Part shown: one piece after another, positions 1 to 5,443 of the stretch
How positions within the stretch are numbered: position 1 is the first letter of the stretch
Layout of the letters: each line of letters begins with the position of its first letter
Notes under the pieces: model-generated
The model's database searches: none
The model's input: only the letters and a program-made list of their open reading frames with translations
What the model was told of the DNA's origin: nothing
Position numbers and translations under genes: made by a program
NCBI GenBank assembly: GCA_049317465.1
Contig: JBMOIF010000083.1
Coordinates: forward strand, 1 to 8,458
Length of the DNA stretch: 8,458 nucleotides
Direction: 5' to 3'
Source of the DNA: CAIQIA01 sp049317465
Lineage (GTDB): Bacteria; Cyanobacteriota; Cyanobacteriia; PCC-6307; Cyanobiaceae

Positions 1-998
1 CCCAGCCAGCTGCTCACCAGAAATGACAGGGCCCGCTTGACATCGATCTGGGCCAGGGCGATGAGCGATCCGACCACTGCCGTGGTGCCGCCGATCACCA
101 CCAGCACCGAGCCCACCAGTGGGCAGAGGCTGAGCAGCGGTTGCAGACGCAGCAGCACCCAGGCACCCCCGACCACCACCACCGAGTTGCGCAGCACCGT
201 GGAGGGCAGCGGACTCTCCATGGCTTCATCGAGCCAGAGGTGGAGTGGGATCTGGGCACACTTGCCCATGGGACCTGCGACCAGCGCCAGCAGGATCCAC
301 GGGAGCCACGAGGGGAGGGAGGGGTCGGCGGCATGGTCGGCGGCCCAGGCGGCCAGGCCATGGAAGTTCCAGGTGCCGGTGAGGGGCAGCAGGGCGATCA
401 CACCGGCCAGCAGCACCAGGTCACCGATCCGCTTGGTGAGAAAGGCATCGCGGGCCCCCTTGACCACCAGCGGCTGGTTGTACCAGGTGCCCACGATCAG
501 GTAGGTGCCCAGGGTGAGCAGCTCCAGAATCACGTAGCTGAAGAACAGCGAGTCGGTGAGCACCAGGGCGCACAGTCCGGCCTCGAAGAAGCTCAGGGAG
601 CCGAAGAAGCGGGGCCAGCCCCAGTCCATCTCGAGATAGCCGATGCTGTAGATCTGCACCAGCACGTGCAGGCCGGTGATCACGGTCATCGCGATCAGGG
701 CGGGCTCGGTGATCACCCCTTCAAAACCGATGTTGAGCCCGGCGGAGTGCAGCCATGTCCAGCCGAAGCGCACCGGCTCGTACAACATTTCTCCACCGGC
801 ACTGGCGTTGGTGTGCAGAGCCATCAGGGCCAGGGTGCTGTGCACGAAGGCCACGGTCACCATTGAGAGGTTGAGGTAGCCGCAGGGTCGAGGGCCGGTG
901 CGGGAGATGAGCCCCGGGGACCAGAGCAGGGACAGCAGGGCGGCTGCAAAGGGGTACAGCGGCACCAGCCAGGCCGTCTGGAGCAGAAAGGCGGTCAT
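1..998 (-). CDS. ndhF4: NDH-1 subunit NdhF of the CO2-uptake type (NdhF4/NdhF3 class), 3' end beyond window
   Basis: Membrane subunit of the specialised cyanobacterial NDH-1 (MS/MS') complexes that couple cyclic electron flow to CO2 hydration at the thylakoid. The frame stays open from ATG 998 to the left edge, giving 332 codons of a family usually around 600 residues. It is very hydrophobic with many membrane helices. Antiporter-like landmarks are present: an intramembrane Glu in YVILELLTLGTYLIVG (E159), a Lys in GPMGKCAQIPLHLWLDEAME (K246), and AQIDVKRALS near the edge. Respiratory NdhF1 has IHAATMV after the PLHxWL motif; this protein has LRNSVVVV, which from memory is typical of NdhF3/NdhF4. 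The early GPRPCGY motif also fits. Choosing F4 over F3 rests on the alpha-cyanobacterial context, where NdhF4 with CupB/ChpX is the usual form. No clear Shine-Dalgarno precedes the ATG. It is the last gene of the minus-strand run, 118 bases after the preceding regulator. Confidence 0.9.
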   Translation of the reverse strand, partial: MTAFLLQTAWLVPLYPFAAALLSLLWSPGLISRTGPRPCGYLNLSMVTVAFVHSTLALMALHTNASAGGEMLYEPVRFGWTWLHSAGLNIGFEGVITEPALIAMTVITGLHVLVQIYSIGYLEMDWGWPRFFGSLSFFEAGLCALVLTDSLFFSYVILELLTLGTYLIVGTWYNQPLVVKGARDAFLTKRIGDLVLLAGVIALLPLTGTWNFHGLAAWAADHAADPSLPSWLPWILLALVAGPMGKCAQIPLHLWLDEAMESPLPSTVLRNSVVVVGGAWVLLRLQPLLSLCPLVGSVLVVIGGTTAVVGSLIALAQIDVKRALSFLVSSWL

Positions 999-1116
999 GG
1001 CGAGGGTCGAGGGGCGGCCCCGGGGGCGGGACCGTGTCGCGGAAGTGTATGGACGCCCACGGGGGATTTGCGGCCCGGCAGCCGTTGGAATGGCCGATCA
1101 CAGCCAGAAGCGGTGC
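999..1116 (-). other. Gap between regulator 1 and ndhF
   Basis: 118 noncoding bases that should carry any separate ndhF promoter. A TACACT box is the only -10-like sequence noticed on the minus strand, without a matching -35. Copies of the ATGCAGAA palindrome motif were not seen here. The GC-rich part near 1015-1030 contains CCCCGGGG but no convincing hairpin with a T run. Confidence 0.4.
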
Positions 1117-1632
1117 TTATCGACGGGCCGGCGGGGCCTGGGGCGCTTCCAGGGGTTGGAACTGGTAGCCCGCCCCCCGGATGGTCTCGAGGCAGGTGGC
1201 CACCCCCAGTGGCCGCAGCTTGTTGCGCAGGTAACGGATGTAGACATCGACAAGATTGCCGCTGGCCCTGCGGGCATCGCCCCACACCCAGCCGAGAATC
1301 TGTTGACGGCTGAGGGTTTCACCCGGGTGACGCATCAGCACGTGCAGCAGCTCGAATTCGCGTCGCGTCAGAGACTCCCGCCGGTCGGCCACCACCACTT
1401 CCCGGGTTTCACCATCGAGGCGCACACAGCCGATGATGAGCTGCTCCACCGTGCTCGCATGGGTGCGCAGCAGGGTCAGGAGCTGGCGCAGTCTGGTGCG
1501 ATCCAGCTTGAGGGAAGTGGTATCGGGCAGCTCCTGCAGGGCGAGCAGCAACTGGTCGGTGAGCGACTGAACATGGCGTACCTTGTCACAGGAAAGACCG
1601 TCATCTGTGGGCGTCCTTCCAACATCACCCAA
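1117..1632 (-). CDS. Receiver-less OmpR/PhoB-type winged-helix regulator, paralog 1
   Basis: Predicted 171-residue cytoplasmic DNA-binding protein. The C-terminal domain (about residues 68-158) has the OmpR/PhoB winged-helix pattern: SLTRREFELLHVLMRHPGE, a recognition-helix segment NLVDVYIRYLRNKLRP, and a wing ending ETIRGAGYQF. No receiver domain precedes it; there is room only for about 65 residues, with no phosphoacceptor-Asp or DD/K pattern. In its place is a helical stretch, VQSLTDQLLLALQEL (residues 21-35), resembling the same position in the two upstream paralogs. The start is an unusual TTG: an in-frame TAA lies two codons upstream, and no ATG or GTG occurs before the conserved helix. 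It is the shortest and most diverged of the three, lacking the LGPLxLD strand before the winged helix. Target genes are unknown; the adjacent ndhF and the array itself are obvious candidates (inference). Confidence 0.85.
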   Translation of the reverse strand: MGDVGRTPTDDGLSCDKVRHVQSLTDQLLLALQELPDTTSLKLDRTRLRQLLTLLRTHASTVEQLIIGCVRLDGETREVVVADRRESLTRREFELLHVLMRHPGETLSRQQILGWVWGDARRASGNLVDVYIRYLRNKLRPLGVATCLETIRGAGYQFQPLEAPQAPPARR

Positions 1633-1652
1633 CTTGCGTTAGAAGCGCCTCA

Positions 1653-1666
1653 ATGCAATTCTGCAT
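1653..1666. promoter_or_regulatory. Operator-like motif A (ATGCAGAATTGCAT on the minus strand)
   Basis: A palindrome-like 14-mer (+ strand ATGCA-ATTC-TGCAT) 21 bases upstream of the TTG start of regulator 1, touching the stop codon of regulator 2. It matches motifs B and C except for one missing central base. Its position suits repression of regulator 1. Confidence 0.45.
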
Positions 1667-2280
1667 CAGGATTGCCTCAGCGAAGGCCCTGCGCCGCAGG
1701 TATGCAGAACCTGCATAGTCTTAACGAGACTCGTGCACGCCCCCCCCCCCAGCGTGGATCGCAGGATGTACCCGGTTCCCCGCAGGGTCTCGAGCATTCC
1801 ATCGACACCGTGGGGCCTCAGTTTGGTGCGCACGTAGCCGATGTACACATCGAGCAGATTCTCCTTGCCCCGCTGTGATTCTCCCCACACCTCACGCAGA
1901 ATCCGCTCCCGCGTCAAGGCTTCGTCGGGGTGGCGCATCAGAAAACTCAGCAGATCATGCTCCCGCCGGGACAGATGGAGGCGTTCTTCCGCGACGGTCA
2001 CATCGCTGCTGCGCAGGTCGATCCGCAGGGGCCCCACCTGCAGCTGTGATGACTGCGTTCTCGCCGGCGGCGGTGTGCTCCCCAGCAAACGCCCGGCTTT
2101 GGCGATGAACAGGCCAAGGGCAGCCAGGTTCAGCAATGGGTTCAGGTGCCCTCGCAGGTCATCGAGGGCCACCACCAGCTGTTCAGCTTGTCGGTTGATG
2201 TCGAGAACCGTCTCAGTGTCATCCGCAGCGTGATTGCGTGCATGCCCTGCGTTGATGGCAACGGGACCGACGGCAACCAT
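1666..2280 (-). CDS. Receiver-less OmpR/PhoB-type winged-helix regulator, paralog 2, with a tail after a G11 run
   Basis: Predicted 204-residue DNA-binding protein from ATG 2280. Residues 26-67 form a putative helical segment (INRQAEQLVVALDDLR, then LLNLAALGLFIAKAGRLL) similar to paralog 3. Residues 79-174 are an OmpR/PhoB winged helix: LQVGPLRIDLRSSDVTV, LSRREHDLLSFLMRHPDEAL, NLLDVYIGYVRTKLRP, and wing LETLRGTGYIL. No receiver domain is present. After GYILRST the reading frame crosses a run of 11 G (minus strand) and continues about 26 residues with a Cys-containing tail not matched in the paralogs. One base more, or two fewer, in the run would end the protein at TAA 1721-1723 with a tail ending VHESR. 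That is close to the paralogs' C-terminal lengths and leaves the palindrome at 1701-1717 outside the gene. The true C-terminus is therefore uncertain. Confidence 0.85.
   Translation of the reverse strand: MVAVGPVAINAGHARNHAADDTETVLDINRQAEQLVVALDDLRGHLNPLLNLAALGLFIAKAGRLLGSTPPPARTQSSQLQVGPLRIDLRSSDVTVAEERLHLSRREHDLLSFLMRHPDEALTRERILREVWGESQRGKENLLDVYIGYVRTKLRPHGVDGMLETLRGTGYILRSTLGGGACTSLVKTMQVLHTCGAGPSLRQS
1702..1716. promoter_or_regulatory. Operator-like motif B, perfect palindrome in TATGCAG-AAC-CTGCATA
   Basis: Seven-base arms TATGCAG (1701-1707) and CTGCATA (1711-1717) are perfectly complementary around three bases. It lies inside the 3' tail of regulator 2 as read in the present frame, but just after TAA 1721-1723 in the alternative frame. 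A second hairpin, AGTCT/AGACT (1717-1731), abuts it. It could be a protein-binding site for regulator 1 control or an RNA hairpin. Confidence 0.45.
1740..1750. repeat. Homopolymer run of 11 C (G on the coding strand of regulator 2)
   Basis: Eleven consecutive C on the plus strand lie within the 3' end of regulator 2. Runs of this length are prone to slippage in replication, transcription and sequencing. The reading frame after the run sets whether the protein has a long Cys-containing tail or stops at TAA 1721-1723. Confidence 0.95.
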
Positions 2281-2354
2281 GCGAAGGGACTGGTGGATTC
2301 CAGCTCACCATCGTTTCAGGGCCGGTGAACTCTGACAACCGTCTGTTCTCGCTG

Positions 2355-2369
2355 ATGCAGAAGTTGCAA
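2355..2369. promoter_or_regulatory. Operator-like motif C (ATGCAGAAGTTGCAA) upstream of regulator 2
   Basis: A near-palindrome 75 bases upstream of the regulator 2 start, in the gap after regulator 3. It shares ATGCAGAA-nn-TGCA with sites at 1702-1716 and 1653-1666; with the latter, read on the minus strand, the match extends to CTGATGCAGAA followed by TTGCA. Its immediate right flank (GAACAACC) repeats part of the motif. Confidence 0.45.
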
Positions 2370-2409
2370 GAACAACCTTTGTGCACGCTTAGAGGGGCTG
2401 GGGATCCCT

Positions 2410-2421
2410 GGAGGGCCCTCC
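2410..2421. repeat. Perfect 12-base palindrome GGAGGGCCCTCC after regulator 3
   Basis: The palindrome lies 23-34 bases past the regulator 3 stop codon (minus strand), with partial extension on both sides (CC...GG). As RNA it would form a short GC-rich stem with a minimal loop. No T run follows, so a terminator role is only possible. Confidence 0.35.
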
Positions 2422-2443
2422 CTGGGGCGGCAGCTGGGGGGCT

Positions 2444-3058
2444 TCAGGCCTCGGAACCGGCGGATTCAGGCCAGTCGCGCACGATGTAACCGGTGCCGCG
2501 CAGGGTCTGGATCATGCCGTCGCCACCGAGGGGACGGAGCTTGCTGCGCAAGGAGCGGATGTACACATCGAGCAGATTTTCCTTGCCCAGATGGTCCCGG
2601 TCCCACACCTGCTCGAGAATGCGCTCCCGCTCCAGGGCCTCACCCCGGTGGCTGAGGAGAAAGCGCAGCAGGTCGTACTCCTTGCGGGTCAGGTTCAGGG
2701 GCCGGTCATGGACCGTGACATCCAGGCTGCGGGGGTCGAGGGTGAGGGGGCCCAGCCGAAGCGCCTTCAGGCGATCCGTCTCGATCGCGGCGGCGCCGAG
2801 ACCGCCGAACGTGGTCAGGGCCGCCAGGGATGAACCCACCAGCAGCGATTGGCAGCGTTCAACCAGATGCTGCAGGGCGTTGCGATTGAGCAGCGGATGA
2901 CCCTCGTCCCGGAGGTCATCCATCGAACTGATGAGCTGCTCCACCAGCCGGTTGACCTGGATGCTCTCATCCCTGCCGGGATTGGGCGCCATAGCATCAT
3001 CCTGGGCGTCTGCGGGGCCGGGAACCTGACCTGACCTCTCGGGAGACGTTGACGCCAT
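2444..3058 (-). CDS. Receiver-less OmpR/PhoB-type winged-helix regulator, paralog 3
   Basis: Predicted 204-residue DNA-binding protein, first of the three in transcription order. Residues 1-33 are polar and probably disordered. Residues 34-72 form the shared helical segment (VNRLVEQLISSMDDLR, then LLNRNALQHLVERCQSLL). A Gly/Ala linker follows. Residues 98-194 are the winged helix: LRLGPLTLDPRSLDVTV, LTRKEYDLLRFLLSHRGEAL, NLLDVYIRSLRSKLRP and wing QTLRGTGYIV. It is the closest relative of paralog 2, sharing ERIL-x-x-VW, GKENLLDVYI and LRGTGYI. No receiver domain is visible. I chose ATG 3058; an in-frame TTG at 3088 would add ten residues, and neither has a convincing Shine-Dalgarno. Ycf39 ends 91 bases upstream, and the gap carries a direct repeat around a -10-like box, suggesting a separate promoter. 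Confidence 0.85.
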   Translation of the reverse strand: MASTSPERSGQVPGPADAQDDAMAPNPGRDESIQVNRLVEQLISSMDDLRDEGHPLLNRNALQHLVERCQSLLVGSSLAALTTFGGLGAAAIETDRLKALRLGPLTLDPRSLDVTVHDRPLNLTRKEYDLLRFLLSHRGEALERERILEQVWDRDHLGKENLLDVYIRSLRSKLRPLGGDGMIQTLRGTGYIVRDWPESAGSEA

Positions 3059-3103
3059 GGACGGCTGGCTGGCGATGCGGCGAGGCAAGGATGCTCAGGT
3101 GTT

Positions 3104-3130
3104 TGATCTGATTCTAGGTTGCTGATCTGA
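3104..3130. promoter_or_regulatory. Direct repeat TGATCTGA x2 straddling a -10-like box before regulator 3
   Basis: TGATCTGA occurs at 3104-3111 and 3123-3130, 19 bases apart. On the minus strand TAGAAT (3116-3111), five of six matches to the -10 consensus, lies between them and touches one copy. No good -35 is seen 17 bases upstream. Repeats around a -10 box suggest an operator for a repressor or for an activator without a -35. A start site near 3104 would suit the ATG at 3058. Confidence 0.4.
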
Positions 3131-3153
3131 AGGGCACCCCAGCCCCGCTTCAG
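3127..3153 (-). terminator. Stem-loop at the end of ycf39
   Basis: CTGAAG (3127-3132) and CTTCAG (3148-3153) form a perfect 6-bp stem around a G/C-rich loop. An alternative pairing of CTGAA/TTCAG plus GGGC/GCCC gives nine pairs with a bulge. It overlaps the ycf39 stop codon. There is no T run after it, so it is a weak candidate terminator or attenuator. Confidence 0.35.
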
Positions 3154-4112
3154 AAGGGCAGCTTCTTGCGGGCGTTCTGGTCGAGATCGGCCTCCATCTC
3201 CCGCAGCCGCCGCAGGATGCCGCTGGTGTATTCCTCCAGGTAGTCCTCCAGGCGGGTGGTGGCGGTCGGGTCGAGCCCGAAGCTGGCGTACGTCTCCTCC
3301 ATCGGAGCGTCAAGGGCCCGGCCGTCGCTGCCCACCTCGGCAAAGGCCAGCCGCTCCGAGACATTCAGCCCTGCCTCGAAGAAGGAACACAACCCCTGCA
3401 TCAGCTGCAGCACCAGCGGCTGCACCCGGATCACCCGGGCCTGACGACGGGTCAGGCGTTCGCACAGCTGCACCACTTCCCCCGTGTTCCAGGCCCTGGG
3501 CCCCACCACATCAAACCGTCGACCGACGGTTTCGGGGCGCTGCAGCGCGGCCACGGCGAACTGGGCCAGGTCCTGGGTGTTGATGTACGCGATGGGAGCG
3601 GACTGGCCGCTCACCCACACCGTCTGGGATTCGAGGATCGGGATGGCGAACTGGCTGATCAGGCCCTGCATGAACGCTGAGCTGCGCAGGATCGTGTAAG
3701 CGAACCCCGACTCCTGCAGGTACTCCTCCGTGGCGGCCTTGATGTCCATCAGCGGCACCGAGGGATAGGCCTCGGCGTGCAGCAGCGACAGGAACACCAA
3801 GCGGTCGACGCCGGAGCTGCGGCAGTGGCGGAGCAGGTTGAGCTTGCCCTCCCAGTCGATTCGGTAGACGCTCTCGCTGTCTGTGGCGCGGGTGGTGGCC
3901 GCGTCGATCACCGCCTCCTGGCCCTCCAGGGCATAGGCGAGGGATTCGCCGTCGAGAAGGTTGCCCCGGGTCAGCTCGCAGCCCCATTCCTGCAGAAAGG
4001 AAGCCTTGCGTGGAGACCGCACCATGCAGCGCACCGTGTGGCCGGCATCGAGGGCACGACGGGCGATCTGTCGACCGAGGGTTCCGGTCCCGCCGAACAC
4101 CAGCACCTTCAT
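3150..4112 (-). CDS. ycf39: Ycf39-type NAD(P)-binding photosystem II assembly protein
   Basis: 320-residue protein of the atypical short-chain dehydrogenase / NmrA-like group; the length matches Ycf39. The N-terminal Rossmann motif is MKVLVFGGTGTLGRQIA, with Gly at 7, 10 and 13. It is followed by VRCMVRSPRKASFLQEWGCELTRGNLLD, the usual beta2 and beta3 region, and later by a YTILRSSAFMQG segment typical of the family. Known role of the family: Ycf39 with high-light-inducible proteins forms a complex that helps deliver chlorophyll to newly made D1 during PSII reaction-centre assembly. The ATG at 4112 gives the Rossmann motif at the expected position, preceded by a weak purine stretch (GGGAAAGG). 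It lies 51 bases after petM in the same direction. A stem-loop overlaps the stop codon and may attenuate read-through into the regulators. The identification is confident; biochemical activity cannot be read from the sequence. Confidence 0.92.
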   Translation of the reverse strand: MKVLVFGGTGTLGRQIARRALDAGHTVRCMVRSPRKASFLQEWGCELTRGNLLDGESLAYALEGQEAVIDAATTRATDSESVYRIDWEGKLNLLRHCRSSGVDRLVFLSLLHAEAYPSVPLMDIKAATEEYLQESGFAYTILRSSAFMQGLISQFAIPILESQTVWVSGQSAPIAYINTQDLAQFAVAALQRPETVGRRFDVVGPRAWNTGEVVQLCERLTRRQARVIRVQPLVLQLMQGLCSFFEAGLNVSERLAFAEVGSDGRALDAPMEETYASFGLDPTATTRLEDYLEEYTSGILRRLREMEADLDQNARKKLPF

Positions 4113-4163
4113 GGCCTTTCCCAGATCGCAGCGAGCCTAAGGACCGGCCGGATCTGCTGCGGG

Positions 4164-4265
4164 TCAGCTGTTGCCCTGAAGCTTCAGCAGCAGCGCACCA
4201 CCCAGAAGGCCCAGGGGGATCAGCACCCAGAAGAGGGCGGCCGTGCCGAAGATTTCCGATGCCAT
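4164..4265 (-). CDS. petM: Cytochrome b6f complex subunit VII (PetM)
   Basis: A 33-residue single-helix membrane protein: a short polar start MASEIFG, a hydrophobic span of about 20 residues (TAALFWVLIPLGLLGGALLL), and the ending KLQGNS. Size, the single transmembrane helix and the LLLKLQG ending fit PetM of picocyanobacteria. PetM is a small peripheral subunit that stabilises the thylakoid cytochrome b6f complex, which passes electrons from plastoquinone to plastocyanin or cytochrome c6. The ATG at 4265 is the natural start, since the hydrophobic stretch begins right after it. It sits 26 bases after the Trm1-like gene and 51 bases before ycf39, all on the minus strand, so cotranscription is plausible. 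Confidence 0.93.
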   Translation of the reverse strand: MASEIFGTAALFWVLIPLGLLGGALLLKLQGNS

Positions 4266-4291
4266 GGCGTGGTCTGTGAATCGGCAGCAGC

Positions 4292-5443
4292 TTATCGGCT
4301 GTGGCGCTGCCCTCCGGCTTCCAGCACGGCGCTCCAGGGGGCATCGGTGCGGAACTGCCCGGCCGCCACCCCGCTGGCCCCGGCCTGCCAGCCGGCCTCC
4401 CTCAGCCGCTCGAGCAGAACCGCCAGGGGGGGCGGGCCGAGCCCCAGGCGGCGGGCCAGGTCGCCCTGGGACCAGGCCTCCGGTGGCAGCCCGGCATCGT
4501 CGGCCAGCTGCTCCAGGCGGCGCCGACTGGCGGATGACAGGGTGCCGGGGGGAGCCTGCCGGTCCGCGGCGCGCAACCACGAGCAATCCTGCAGCGGCCC
4601 CCGCCAGAGGGGGCCACTCAGCACCGGCTCGCCGCCGCAGGCGCACCGCCCGAGGGAGCCGGGGCGCAGTTGCAGCAGCGATGCCCCCCGGTGATCGCCG
4701 CAGCCGTGGCAATAGCCGGTCAGTCCCAGCTGGCTCTCCTCGCCGGCGGCCGGATGGCGGCGGATGGCCACCGCCGTGCGGAAGGTGCGGCCGTCACTGA
4801 GGCTCAGCAGCGGTCGGATGCCCCGACCCTGGCTCCAGGCCACCCGCGCCACGGCACCGAGCTGAAGGCGCAGGGCCAGTTCCCAGCTGCAGGGTTGGGC
4901 CCGCACCGCCGCCCCCAGGCGCCGTACGGCCGCCCGGCGGTCGTGGCCCGTGAACGAACGGCCGTCGGTGCTGGCCAGGTACAGGACCCCATCGAAGCGC
5001 ACGGCTTCGATGGCCAGTGGCAGCAGCTCGGTGCTGCCACCGAAGGCATCGAGATCGACCCAGTCGAACCGCCGCTCCTCCAGCAGACAACGGGCGAGCA
5101 GCTTCTGAATCGTGGTGGTCTGGACCTCGACCGTCACCCCCCGGGCCGCCAGTGGTGCCAGGTTGCGTTCCAGCAGGGGCCGCCGTTGGGGGTCGGCATC
5201 GTTGCTCAGCACGGCCGTGGCCCCCGCTTCGAGTCCGTAGCGCAGGCTGCGGATGCCACAACCCGCCAGGCCATCGAGCACCGTCAGGGCCGATCCCTCG
5301 GGTCGCATGGTCGCCAGCACGTGCAGCAGGGCCACCCCCAGATCGCGGCTGGGCCGGGAATCCGGCCGGAAGAAGCCCTCCCCCGGATCCAGGGATGCGG
5401 CACCCTCGGAGTAGTGGGATGGGTGGGCCTCAGGCGTGGACAC
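4292..5443 (-). CDS. trm1: tRNA (guanine-N2) dimethyltransferase, Trm1-like
   Basis: Predicted SAM-dependent enzyme making N2-methyl and N2,N2-dimethylguanosine around tRNA position 26, as known for Trm1 in archaea, eukaryotes and Aquifex. Numbering from GTG 5443 (383 residues): the N-terminal signature YSEGAASLDPGEGFFRPDSR, then a conserved RDLGVALL; SAM-binding motif VLDGLAGCGIRSLRYG (55-70); acidic NDAD (81-84); catalytic-type motif DLDAFG (130-135), where most family members have DPFG; probable zinc site CHGC...CAC (Cys 245, 248, 267, 269); the family-typical GPLWRGPLQD (277-286); and a C-terminal FRTDAPW (365-371). A GTG at 5464 is also in frame, but GTG 5443 has a GGGGGAG ribosome site about 8 bases upstream. 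Either start overlaps the 5' end of the divergent hydrolase. The exact tRNA position modified is not readable here. Confidence 0.88.
   Translation of the reverse strand: MSTPEAHPSHYSEGAASLDPGEGFFRPDSRPSRDLGVALLHVLATMRPEGSALTVLDGLAGCGIRSLRYGLEAGATAVLSNDADPQRRPLLERNLAPLAARGVTVEVQTTTIQKLLARCLLEERRFDWVDLDAFGGSTELLPLAIEAVRFDGVLYLASTDGRSFTGHDRRAAVRRLGAAVRAQPCSWELALRLQLGAVARVAWSQGRGIRPLLSLSDGRTFRTAVAIRRHPAAGEESQLGLTGYCHGCGDHRGASLLQLRPGSLGRCACGGEPVLSGPLWRGPLQDCSWLRAADRQAPPGTLSSASRRRLEQLADDAGLPPEAWSQGDLARRLGLGPPPLAVLLERLREAGWQAGASGVAAGQFRTDAPWSAVLEAGGQRHSR

Noticed and set aside
141..866. Long plus-strand open frame opposite ndhF (241 residues)
   Set aside because: Low-complexity Gln/Gly/His-rich translation, typical of the antisense of a GC-rich membrane-protein gene; ndhF on the other strand explains the region.
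898..1878. Plus-strand open frame of 326 residues across the ndhF start and regulators 1 and 2
   Set aside because: It spans several real minus-strand genes and their gaps, shows no recognisable domain, and reads as antisense composition.
1117..3088. Regulators as pseudogene fragments of ordinary response regulators
   Set aside because: Each has its own start, an intact winged helix and a mutually similar N-terminal segment, which truncation by decay would not give three times.
3777..4694. Plus-strand frame of 305 residues opposite ycf39, petM and trm1
   Set aside because: Covers three well-supported genes on the other strand and has no motif of its own.
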